Assembly: GCA_020631895.1 (NCBI GenBank)
Contig: JACKGR010000003.1
Coordinates: 49,382-113,381 of the forward strand
Source: Candidatus Nomurabacteria bacterium
GTDB lineage: Bacteria > Patescibacteriota > Saccharimonadia > Saccharimonadales > UBA7683
DNA: 64,000 bases
Direction: 5' to 3'
Made by a program: the position numbers and the translations under genes. Of the stretch, positions 51,358-59,377 are shown one piece after another (position 1 is the stretch's first letter; each line of letters opens with the position of its first letter). Below the pieces are notes generated by a model, which saw only the letters and a list, made by a program, of their open reading frames with translations, did no database searches and was not told the origin of the DNA.

Positions 51358-52059
51358 ATGTTCCTAGAGAGGTTTCGGCGAGGCAAAGAGACCACCACCC
51401 ACCACGTAGAGCACACAGACCACGATCACAATGAAGTTGACGAGGCTTTTCATCTGGCTGAGACAAAACTCGGTCGTAAAAAACTACTTGTAGCGGCGGC
51501 TGGTAATGTTGCCCTTCTTGGCATGTCTGCGGCAACCGCAGCCAAAGGAAACGCAGACTCTACTTGGATTGAAACTGTTCATAACTTTGGTGATACTAGC
51601 TATTACATAATTCCTTGGCTTGCCACAATAAAGTCCCACCTGCACTCAACAGAGGCACTAACATGGATGAGACGAACTTCTTTTGCAGCCGGTAGCTTAG
51701 CAGTAACCAGTATGGCAACTTCGGTTTATGAAACCATAACTCACGGGGCTCAACATCCGGAGGCATTCTCAGCCCCAGCACAATTTGCCTTTGCTCTAGG
51801 TAATGCAGCCATAGCTTTGTATGTTGCCAAACAGCCTGGAGAGGCAACAATAGATAAAGCGGCAGTTCGTCATGCTAAAAATGATGCAAGAACCTCTGTA
51901 GTGGCGGGAATCGGGAACGCATTAGCCCTCGCCTATGCACCACTAAATGCAATCAGTTCTCTTGTGGTTGGCACAATGACCGCTAAGGCTGAATACACAA
52001 CTGTTCGAGAGGCAACAGAGGCTCTCGGCCAACTTAACTCTGACGATATTGCATCTTAA
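51358..52059 (+). CDS. His-rich multi-pass membrane protein, distantly CDF-like
   Basis: A 233-residue protein with a His/Asp-rich N-terminus (residues 14-26), then hydrophobic segments at about 42-62, 75-95, 105-125, 140-160 and 185-210. The HNFGDTSYYIIPWLATI segment resembles the metal-binding TM5 of cation diffusion facilitators, but the rest is not clearly that family. TATAAA lies four bases before the ATG. It could be a metal transporter remnant; low certainty. Confidence 0.6.
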   Translation: MFLERFRRGKETTTHHVEHTDHDHNEVDEAFHLAETKLGRKKLLVAAAGNVALLGMSAATAAKGNADSTWIETVHNFGDTSYYIIPWLATIKSHLHSTEALTWMRRTSFAAGSLAVTSMATSVYETITHGAQHPEAFSAPAQFAFALGNAAIALYVAKQPGEATIDKAAVRHAKNDARTSVVAGIGNALALAYAPLNAISSLVVGTMTAKAEYTTVREATEALGQLNSDDIAS

Positions 52060-52077
52060 AGTTTGTATACTATAGCT

Positions 52078-52548
52078 ATGAAGATAACGATCCTGGCAAT
52101 TGGCAAAAAACACGATCCGAAAATTGTAAGTGCAATAGAAGATTACACAAAACGTCTCGGCCACTACACCGATGTCGGTTGGAATCTTATTGAAGCAAAA
52201 ATTAGTAGTGCTATGAATCAAGAACAAATAAAGCGGGAGGAGTCTAGCCTTCTGCTGGATCACATTAAGCAAAACGATGAAGTTATTTTGCTAGATGAAA
52301 CCGGCGAGCAACTGAACTCAGTTGGGTTAGCTCAAAAACTGCAAAACTACATGAACCAAGCTAATAAAAACGTTATTATCATCATTGGCGGATCATATGG
52401 TGTTAATGAAGATCTTATGCAACGGTCAAACTTTACATGGTCACTCTCAAAACTTGTATTTCCTCACCAGCTCGTTAGACTAATTCTGGCTGAACAACTT
52501 TATCGGGCACATTCAATCCTGGCCGGAGAGAAATATCATCATATCTAA
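52078..52548 (+). CDS. rlmH: 23S rRNA pseudouridine-1915 N3-methyltransferase RlmH
   Basis: A 156-residue SPOUT methyltransferase. The C-terminal knot carries IIGGSYGVNEDL and LVFPHQLVRLILAEQLYRAH; the N-terminus is MKITILAIGKKHDP. A frame opens five codons earlier, but TATACT at 52066-52071 is six bases before the ATG at 52078; leaderless. Length is typical. Confidence 0.96.
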   Translation: MKITILAIGKKHDPKIVSAIEDYTKRLGHYTDVGWNLIEAKISSAMNQEQIKREESSLLLDHIKQNDEVILLDETGEQLNSVGLAQKLQNYMNQANKNVIIIIGGSYGVNEDLMQRSNFTWSLSKLVFPHQLVRLILAEQLYRAHSILAGEKYHHI

Positions 52549-52564
52549 TGTATGATTAGTACAT

Positions 52565-53368
52565 ATGATATTTTTGATTGCCATAATCCAGGGAATAGTT
52601 GAGGGATTAACTGAGTTTTTGCCGATTAGCTCAACTGGCCACTTGATTCTGACCGGTCATTTACTAGGCTTCACGGACGAACGAGCAAAAACTTTTGAGA
52701 TTGTTATCCAGCTGGCAGCAATCCTTGCAGTTGTAACATTATATTTTCACCGCTTTTTAAGATTTATTCCAACTTCAAACAATAATAAGTTAAAGGGATT
52801 CAATGGGATTCACGGCCTTCAGACTCTACTGATAACTACCCTTCCTGCAGTGATTGCAGGCTTTATTCTTCATGACTTTGTCAAAGAAAAGTTGTTCGCG
52901 CCTATGACCGTTGCGCTAGGGCTTTTTGTCGGTGGTATTATCCTAATATTATTTGAGAGATTTGTACCAAAGGCAAAATCTAAAAATCTAGACGAGATTA
53001 CAAAAAAACAAGCACTCGGTATCGGCGTAGCTCAAATATTTAGTATCTGGCCAGGTGTATCGCGCGCCGCCAGTACAATTGTTGGAGGATCATTTTTAAA
53101 ACTTGATCGAAGCACCGCAGTCGAATACTCATTTTTTGCCGCTGTTCCGGTTATGGTCGGCGCAACCACCTTAGACCTAGCAAAAAATATGGATGTCTTA
53201 AAAGCCTCAGATATACCACTTTTTATAATCGGCCTAGTAACTAGCTACGTCACAGCAATTATTGCCATCACCTACTTCCTAAAGTTTGTAAAAAACCACT
53301 CCTTAGCTATCTTCGGCTACTATAGAATTATTTTAGCCATCATAGTTGTGGTGGTTCTTGTTGTATGA
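52565..53368 (+). CDS. uppP: Undecaprenyl-diphosphatase
   Basis: A 267-residue multi-pass membrane enzyme that recycles the undecaprenyl carrier for peptidoglycan. Motifs include GIVEGLTEFLPISSTGHL and the GVSRAAST active-site motif near residue 170. It signals a peptidoglycan wall. TATGAT lies eight bases before the ATG. Its stop overlaps the next gene's ATG by four bases. Confidence 0.96.
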   Translation: MIFLIAIIQGIVEGLTEFLPISSTGHLILTGHLLGFTDERAKTFEIVIQLAAILAVVTLYFHRFLRFIPTSNNNKLKGFNGIHGLQTLLITTLPAVIAGFILHDFVKEKLFAPMTVALGLFVGGIILILFERFVPKAKSKNLDEITKKQALGIGVAQIFSIWPGVSRAASTIVGGSFLKLDRSTAVEYSFFAAVPVMVGATTLDLAKNMDVLKASDIPLFIIGLVTSYVTAIIAITYFLKFVKNHSLAIFGYYRIILAIIVVVVLVV

Positions 53369-54135
53369 GCAAAGAATATACTCTAATAACCGGAGCAAGC
53401 TCGGGCATTGGACTTGAGCTAGCAAAAATAGCTGCAAGTAATAAAAGAAATCTAGTATTAGTTGCTCGAGACAAAAGAGCTCTTGAAAAACTAAAAACTG
53501 AGCTAACCGATAACACTGTTGATGTACAAATTCTATCTATCGACCTAACTGATTCGGCTTCAGCATCATCACTATACAATTTCTGCAAAAGTAAAAACAT
53601 AATAATTTCTGAACTAATAAATAATGCGGGCATAGGTGCCACTGGAGACTTTTTAAATAGCAATATAGATACTCAGCTTGCAATGATAGATCTGAATGTC
53701 AGATCTTTAACCGAGATTACGCACAGATTTATTCCAGAGATTGCCCAATCATCTAATGGAAAAATCATGAATATTGCCTCGACTGCAGCTTTCGCTCCAG
53801 GTCCTGGAATGAATGTATACTACGCTACTAAACATTATGTTCTAGCCTTCTCCGAAGCGCTCTCAGAGGAGCTCTCAAGCACAAAGACAACGGTTACAGC
53901 ACTCTGTCCTGGCCCTACAGCTACAAACTTTGCTAAATCCGCTCATGCGGAATCTCTCAGTATTTTTAAAGGTAATCTACCTACTGCTAAGGATGTTGCA
54001 GACTACGGCTGGAAATCAATGCAATCAGGGAAAAGAGTCGCGGTTCACGGTAAAAGAAATAAAATCATGGTTCAAATATTAAGATTCCTGCCCAGAAACT
54101 TTGTCGCAAAGACAGTAATAAGGGTTCAATCATAA
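53365..54135 (+). CDS. Short-chain dehydrogenase/reductase
   Basis: A 256-residue SDR. The cofactor motif is TGASSGIGLELA at residues 7-18, the NNAG motif is present, and the catalytic Ser is in IASTAAF with YYATKHY as the YxxxK pair. Arg near residue 36 (VARDK) suggests NADPH preference. The substrate is unknown; in CPR these are often lipid- or envelope-linked. Translationally coupled to uppP. Confidence 0.92.
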   Translation: MSKEYTLITGASSGIGLELAKIAASNKRNLVLVARDKRALEKLKTELTDNTVDVQILSIDLTDSASASSLYNFCKSKNIIISELINNAGIGATGDFLNSNIDTQLAMIDLNVRSLTEITHRFIPEIAQSSNGKIMNIASTAAFAPGPGMNVYYATKHYVLAFSEALSEELSSTKTTVTALCPGPTATNFAKSAHAESLSIFKGNLPTAKDVADYGWKSMQSGKRVAVHGKRNKIMVQILRFLPRNFVAKTVIRVQS

Positions 54136-54149
54136 TTATCAGCCAAATG

Positions 54150-55718
54150 TTATTTTAAATCGTACACCGCAGCATCTCTACCATAAGATTTACCTTTAGT
54201 GTCTCTGTAGAGTGCGTCATAATCTCCCTGGTCAGTATCATAAATTAATCCTTGAGATACATCGTCAGGTGATATCGTTCTAAGCCCAGTAGCTTTTGAA
54301 ATAGCTTCAGCAATGCCCCTAGGCTTCCCTACACTACATGATGAAATTAATATTTGGCAATCTTCACTTAATATATCTCGATAAGTCAACCTACCTACAC
54401 CTCGAGATTGCTTAATAGAATTTATGTCTACAACTCCGCTATGATATTCTCTTCTTTTACCAAGCACAAAATGATCTGGCGCACCATGTCCAGATATCAG
54501 TAGTTTCTTGATTGCGCCATAACGCTTACTAGCCTTAATCATATTTTTAGTTAACTCGATGATCGTACTGCACTCATAATATATAGGATGCGAGAAATTG
54601 AGACCTTTCGTGACTCTCCTCTGATTACTCAAAAAATCATTCCAGTCATCAGCGGCAGAGATGCAAATCTCAAGATCATCGCCGGCTTTTGGCTCGTAAT
54701 TTAATTGATCAATCAAATCTTTTGTCGCATATCTTCCAAAATGTCTTATACCGAACTGATCAAATAGCTTCTTTGGTGCATCAAAATCCACTCGTGCCAA
54801 TTCAAACAAAGCTTTATACTGCCTTGCGATGTATTCTGGTCTATCAGGAATCATAGTTTTATCAAAACGTCCGTACTCCGTATCAGTAGCTTTTGAACCC
54901 CAACCAGCGCGTATTTTAGACCCCTGAGCTTTATCAAAACCTAGTGATGTAAATATCTTGTGTCTAAGTGCAATTTCGAACTCACTAAAACCATTGCCCT
55001 CTACGGGTTCCCAATCACTCCTGAGCTTATTATCGGCCCGACTAACCGTATCAACATCGATCTCAGACATAACTTCTAGGAAGTCAGGATCGTGCCATAA
55101 CTCATGAATTTGTGGGGTAAGTATACCTTCTGGGTCTTCTGGATCCTCAAGCACAAGCTGTGCTAGATAATGCTTACTCAATAACTTATACGTGTCTTTA
55201 CGCTGATACGAAGAAAAACTTAGATTTGGATTGATCTTTGCTTGTTCGGAATTTATTGCGAGCACAGTGTTAAGGTCCTGAATGAATCTCTGATCATCTA
55301 AATCTTCCCCGTTCTCTAGCATTCTCTCCATTGATTGAGTGATGGTGCTCAGACAAAATGCTATATCCCCACACGCTAAAAGCTTCTCGTTTGACATTGC
55401 CAAACCAGAAACTTGAGATAGTAACTCACTTAGCCCTGCTTGTGTCGTGATAACCGGTAGCTCTTTTTGCGATTTCATTCGACTTCTTTGCTCAGGAGTA
55501 AGTGATAAGTCTCTGACAACTCTACTCAGCTTAAACAGCCTGTCGTAAAGTTGCTCCTCAGAAATGTCTGGGCCAAATGCTTCAGGTGCACTATCAAAAA
55601 GCTCTCTTATAGCTTCAGCCTCCCATATGCCACGCTCGCTCTCAAAATCGCCCCCACCTTCAGTTTGCGGGATATATTGGAGGTCTTCTTGCGGTGTATC
55701 AACTACTCTTTCTGACAT
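54150..55718 (-). CDS. Putative caspase-like (clan CD) cysteine protein
   Basis: A 522-residue soluble protein. The N-terminal ~380 residues are helical, acidic and unrecognised. The C-terminal part has the two marks of clan CD folds: a hydrophobic strand ending in a His (LLISGHGAPDHF, His411) and, 50 residues later, a strand ending in a Cys (CQILISSCSVG, Cys461), followed by GIAEAISKATGLRTISP as in DUF4347/C80-like domains. The catalytic dyad looks intact. No signal peptide. It has a TTGACA promoter and convergent neighbour SDR. It may be a toxin, effector or self-cleaving protein. Confidence 0.68.
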   Translation of the reverse strand: MSERVVDTPQEDLQYIPQTEGGGDFESERGIWEAEAIRELFDSAPEAFGPDISEEQLYDRLFKLSRVVRDLSLTPEQRSRMKSQKELPVITTQAGLSELLSQVSGLAMSNEKLLACGDIAFCLSTITQSMERMLENGEDLDDQRFIQDLNTVLAINSEQAKINPNLSFSSYQRKDTYKLLSKHYLAQLVLEDPEDPEGILTPQIHELWHDPDFLEVMSEIDVDTVSRADNKLRSDWEPVEGNGFSEFEIALRHKIFTSLGFDKAQGSKIRAGWGSKATDTEYGRFDKTMIPDRPEYIARQYKALFELARVDFDAPKKLFDQFGIRHFGRYATKDLIDQLNYEPKAGDDLEICISAADDWNDFLSNQRRVTKGLNFSHPIYYECSTIIELTKNMIKASKRYGAIKKLLISGHGAPDHFVLGKRREYHSGVVDINSIKQSRGVGRLTYRDILSEDCQILISSCSVGKPRGIAEAISKATGLRTISPDDVSQGLIYDTDQGDYDALYRDTKGKSYGRDAAVYDLK

Positions 55719-55753
55719 TTTTTATATTTTTCTGTTTTATTATGAACAGATCT

Positions 55754-55782
55754 ATCTTAGCAGATTATTGTACATATGTCAA
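55754..55782 (-). promoter_or_regulatory. Sigma-70 promoter of the caspase-like gene
   Basis: Read on the minus strand: TTGACA (55782-55777), 17-bp spacer, TAAGAT (55759-55754). An A-rich leader of about 30 bases precedes the ATG. Confidence 0.82.
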
Positions 55783-55795
55783 TATCAGTTTACGA

Positions 55796-56554
55796 TTACT
55801 TATTTTTTAAAAGTTTAATTTTACTATCTAGTTTATTTTGGGCATGCTTAAACTTTTTGTTTATCTCAATCGCATAAGGATTGTCGTGCATAATTGATTC
55901 AAATAAATCCCATGTGTCTTTAGCTTGGATCTTCTTCATTGCAAGTAATTCATCATAAGCCAGGGTTGAAAGCTCGCTTTCAGGAATATTCATAATATCC
56001 ATTAATCTGGCTATATAGTGGCTTAAACCCTGAACGTACGCCATCTCTTTATCATGTTCCTCCGCTGTGCGTCTAAGTAACTTAAGCTTCAAAGATTCAG
56101 TGACAAATGTCTCAAGCTTCTTAACTGCATCTTCTGATGCGCGAACCGTTGATACAACACACCTAAGGCCATCAATTCCACCATTCTTTTTTATACTAGC
56201 AGGCCCAAACATCGGGTGTGTACCAATAATGCTACAGGTTTTTGGCAGTAGTTTTTCTAATGTCGCCAGAGGCTTTACTTTTACCGAGCAAACATCAATA
56301 ACCAGAGCATTTGGGTTAATTAGATCAGAATTTGAACTAAAAAATTCTTCAAAAAATTGAGAAGGTATTGATGGAATAATTATTGGACTCGCGAGTACCC
56401 GATCAAGTCTAGCAAATTTGGCTCCGTGACCCGCGTTACCTGATTTATATTCGCGCGAACTTACAATAATTTCAGCATAAGGTGAAAGATACTCCACCAT
56501 CACCTTTGTAAAATCTCCGTAGCCAATTATTCCTACTTTAAACTTCTCAGACAC
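55796..56554 (-). CDS. Prephenate dehydrogenase-like protein (TyrA family), GTG start
   Basis: A 252-residue NAD(P)-binding protein. The Rossmann start is VGIIGYGDFTKVM, followed by VIDVCSVK, the TyrA signature GTHPMFGP and a C-terminal helical dimerisation region (HDKEMAYVQGLSHYIARLM). TyrA oxidises prephenate or arogenate in tyrosine synthesis. No other aromatic pathway gene is in the window. The start is GTG, with GGGAG five bases upstream. It could instead act on another substrate. Confidence 0.82.
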   Translation of the reverse strand: MSEKFKVGIIGYGDFTKVMVEYLSPYAEIIVSSREYKSGNAGHGAKFARLDRVLASPIIIPSIPSQFFEEFFSSNSDLINPNALVIDVCSVKVKPLATLEKLLPKTCSIIGTHPMFGPASIKKNGGIDGLRCVVSTVRASEDAVKKLETFVTESLKLKLLRRTAEEHDKEMAYVQGLSHYIARLMDIMNIPESELSTLAYDELLAMKKIQAKDTWDLFESIMHDNPYAIEINKKFKHAQNKLDSKIKLLKNK

Positions 56555-56683
56555 TTCTTCTCCCTAAAACTGCCGTTCAAATTATTTACTTATTCTACAC
56601 CCCTGGGATCTCAAGTCTAGTTAATAACTTTTATGCTTTGAAACATAGTTGTATTATTATTAAATAAGTGTTATTATCTTGTC

Positions 56684-57415
56684 ATGAAAAAACTATCAAC
56701 TATATTTGTGTTCGTAGCAGTATTATCAATATTAGCCAGTTCATTAATTGGCATTGGACAATCATCTGTTTTTGCTCAGTCAGAGGACGGAGTATCTAAA
56801 ACCCTTGGGTTTACAACTACCGGAGAGGATGCATTCTATAAATTCCGTGTACCAGGTGGCGGCATGGAATGCCAAGGTAAAATTCGCTACTACTTTCAGG
56901 ACGGTAGACAGATTTCTACAATAAAACCAGTTGGAACTGAGTGCTACGCTGTATCAATGAAGGTTGATGCTGGAAACGGCTACTCTCCCTGGACAAATGC
57001 CTACAATGGAGAATTCGTAAAAATAGATACCGACGCATCGGTTCATTTTGAGAACATCCTATACCGACTTTGCTCACTTCCTGCAGGTACAACCCAGGCT
57101 GTTTGTACAAAAGTTCATCGTGCCCGCTATTACGCACCACCATATTGGACACTTGGTAAATGTTATGAGAAGCAACCCCTAATCACAACAACTTACAAGC
57201 AAAATCACCCATGTGTTAAATTCATCCAGGATGCCCTGAAACAAGATAACTACTGGCCTGGCCAAGTAGATGGAATATACGGTCCTAAAACTGAGGCAGC
57301 AGTTAAACGATTCCAAGCAGACCCAAGACATAACCCTGTGATCACAGCTGATGGTAAATTTGGTCCACAGACATGGAGCAAGTTCATCAACACCTACGGC
57401 TACTTCACCGAGTAA
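56684..57415 (+). CDS. Secreted peptidoglycan-binding protein
   Basis: A 243-residue protein with a signal peptide (MKKLSTIFVFVAVLSILASS, likely cleaved after VFAQS near residue 33), a middle domain with several cysteines (residues 60-165) and a C-terminal PG_binding_1 domain (170-240; FIQDALKQDNYWPGQVDGIY, FGPQTWSKF). It would sit outside, bound to its own or a partner's wall. TATTAT at 56672-56677 is six bases before the ATG; leaderless. Confidence 0.88.
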   Translation: MKKLSTIFVFVAVLSILASSLIGIGQSSVFAQSEDGVSKTLGFTTTGEDAFYKFRVPGGGMECQGKIRYYFQDGRQISTIKPVGTECYAVSMKVDAGNGYSPWTNAYNGEFVKIDTDASVHFENILYRLCSLPAGTTQAVCTKVHRARYYAPPYWTLGKCYEKQPLITTTYKQNHPCVKFIQDALKQDNYWPGQVDGIYGPKTEAAVKRFQADPRHNPVITADGKFGPQTWSKFINTYGYFTE

Positions 57416-57435
57416 TTATTGCTAGATTAAAAATA

Positions 57436-57602
57436 GCGGAGAGAGCGGAATGTACGCTTGGCTACTCCCTGCGTGTCTTTCTCGATTCAAACATCTGCGA
57501 GAGACACTTGTGATCGAACACTAGGACCGAATCAACATTTTCATCAAGAAGAAAAGTGCCCAGCATAAATGCTGAGCACCCTTCTCCTGGCGGAGAGAGC
57601 GG
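57436..57602. repeat. Duplicated 3' fragment of tRNA-Ser(GGA)
   Basis: GCGGAGAGAGCGG occurs at 57436-57448 and inside the tRNA 3' end at 57590-57602. It is 13 bp and lies downstream of the tRNA on its strand. It could be a short attachment-site-like scar or chance. Confidence 0.45.
57547..57579 (-). terminator. Terminator of tRNA-Ser(GGA)
   Basis: On the minus strand GTGC-T-CAGCAT-TT-ATGCTG-G-GCAC is followed by TTTTCTTCTT, eight bases after the tRNA CCA. Confidence 0.88.
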
Positions 57603-57677
57603 GATTCGAACCCGCGATACGTTTGCACGCATACACGCTTTCCAAGCGTGCTCCTTCAACCACTCGGACACCTCTCC
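57588..57677 (-). tRNA. tRNA-Ser (anticodon GGA)
   Basis: Acceptor GGAGAGG with the CTCTCTCC 3' side, D arm with GAGTGGTTGAAGG, anticodon stem ACGCT/AGCGT with loop TTGGAAA (anticodon GGA), long variable arm, T loop GTTCGAATC, discriminator G and encoded CCA. Confidence 0.95.
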
Positions 57678-57781
57678 AAAACTGAATCTATCCTATCAGC
57701 TTCTTAAAATGTTCTCCAGCGCTACATTTAATCTGCTGCATGTTACAATTGCAATATAATTTTAGGATAGAAGGGACAAAG

Positions 57782-58357
57782 ATGGATCCAAACTTACAAC
57801 CTCAAATAAATCAGCAACCACCTCAAGCTAGCCAAATTCAAGAAAAAGATGGTGTTTCAACATATAGTATTATCACGGTTGTCATGACTGTTTTATTTCC
57901 ATTCGTAGGCATGATTATGTCAATCATTGGTTTAGTCAAAGCAAAAAAGTCACAAAGCCAAGTTAATAAAATATTTGCATTAGTGTGCTTAGGTTTATCA
58001 TTGCTAACGCAAATTATTCTCATAGGTGCAGTGATTTTGGCATTCAACTCACCTTCATTTAAGCAACGTAAAGCTGAACAAGCCGCAACTAAACAAGCTG
58101 CAGATCAATTGTACGACGAAGTGTCTACTCGGCAAGATGTTAATCAACAGAAGTTTGACAGTATAGAAAATGGAATGACCCCATCTCAGGTTAGAGAGGT
58201 GTTAGATAGTTCATATGTGTCATGTGATAATAGTAACGGACCAAGCAGCTCTGGAACGGTCACCTGTAAATGGGGACCAGGAATAGCTTTGTATAAGAAT
58301 ATAAAAGTAACTTTTACAAACGGTTTGGTGATAAGTAAATCAAAAGAAGGTTTTTAA
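57782..58357 (+). CDS. Membrane protein with DUF4190-like helices and SmpA-like tail
   Basis: A 191-residue protein: a Gln/Pro-rich N-terminus, two membrane helices (about 28-52 and 62-90) in a DUF4190-like layout, then an extracytoplasmic domain. That domain contains SIENGMTPSQVREVLD, similar to the SmpA/OmlA 'GMT..qV' motif, and two cysteines. A frame opens at 57740, but GAAGGGACAAAG before 57782 marks the start. Function unknown. Confidence 0.68.
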   Translation: MDPNLQPQINQQPPQASQIQEKDGVSTYSIITVVMTVLFPFVGMIMSIIGLVKAKKSQSQVNKIFALVCLGLSLLTQIILIGAVILAFNSPSFKQRKAEQAATKQAADQLYDEVSTRQDVNQQKFDSIENGMTPSQVREVLDSSYVSCDNSNGPSSSGTVTCKWGPGIALYKNIKVTFTNGLVISKSKEGF

Positions 58358-58525
58358 AATAATCCTACTTTGGTTTATCGTATTGAAATTAATAAGCTAG
58401 TTATATTTTAATGCTACTTGTCTAAATTCAGTTAAGTCAAAATCCAAAAAGCAAAACATTTAACAGATGGGAATTAAGCTGTTTATGGTTGGTTTACGGT
58501 GCACGCTAGTCTACAATGGATACTA

Positions 58526-59377
58526 ATGCAAAGTATTGAATTAGTCGAAATTAGTAAATCGTTTGGTCTCGGAAATGGTTCAACAAATGTACTAAAAGAG
58601 ATCTCACTATCGGTGCCCCGAGGTGAATTTTTGGTGATAATGGGACCTAGTGGCTCCGGCAAAAGTACACTGCTAAATATTATTGGTCTACTTGATACGC
58701 CCGATGACGGAGTTTATAAACTTGATGGTAAAAATGTCGCGTATCTAAGCGCGAGGAAGAAAGCAAAAGTACGTCGCAACAACATCGGAATCATTTTTCA
58801 GAATTTTAACCTGATATCGAGAATGAATGTTTTAGATAACGTAAGTCTTCCACTTCTTTACAAGCGCGTATCTCTAGTAAAACGTTATGAGAGAGCCAGC
58901 GAAATTCTTAAATATTTAGGTATCCAAGAGAAAGAATATTATCTGCCGAACCAACTATCTGGCGGTCAACTCCAGAGAGCTGCGATAGCAAGAGCAATGG
59001 TTAATCGACCAAGTATTGTTCTAGCAGATGAGCCGACCGGAAACCTTGATACCAAATCTAGCAAACTTGTTATGGCGGCATTAAGAGAAATTCACGAGGC
59101 CGGCAATACTATTATTATGGTGACCCATAACCCTGACCTAGCAGCCTATGGCCAACGCGTCATCAAGATGAGTGATGGTAGGATTGAAGAGGACGTAACT
59201 GGTGCAGAAATGAAGAAGGATATCGTCTCTCAGCAAACTGAATCAAGCAAGCTCGCAAAAGCTACTACGGATCTTAACATTAAGTTTAGCTCCAAAAAGA
59301 AACCTGTAAAATCAAAGAGAAAACTCAGCCGAATTAAAAATCGGCGCTCGAGCAAGAAGAGGACGTCCAAAAAATGA
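58526..59377 (+). CDS. ABC transporter ATP-binding protein, MacB/LolD type
   Basis: A 283-residue ABC ATPase with Walker A GPSGSGKST (near 42), Q-loop IFQNFNLI, signature LSGGQLQRAA and Walker B VLADEPTGNLD. A ~50-residue basic tail (KKPVKSKRKLSRIKNRRSSK) extends past the usual end. A frame opens at 58499, but MQSIELVEISKSFG at 58526 fits the family and TACAAT lies eight bases upstream of it. It pairs with the FtsX-like permease through a 4-base ATGA overlap. Confidence 0.92.
   Translation: MQSIELVEISKSFGLGNGSTNVLKEISLSVPRGEFLVIMGPSGSGKSTLLNIIGLLDTPDDGVYKLDGKNVAYLSARKKAKVRRNNIGIIFQNFNLISRMNVLDNVSLPLLYKRVSLVKRYERASEILKYLGIQEKEYYLPNQLSGGQLQRAAIARAMVNRPSIVLADEPTGNLDTKSSKLVMAALREIHEAGNTIIMVTHNPDLAAYGQRVIKMSDGRIEEDVTGAEMKKDIVSQQTESSKLAKATTDLNIKFSSKKKPVKSKRKLSRIKNRRSSKKRTSKK

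Noticed and set aside
57436..57602. Treating the 13-bp tRNA fragment repeat as a definite attachment site
   Set aside because: Too short and purine-rich, with no integrase nearby; kept only as a low-interest note.
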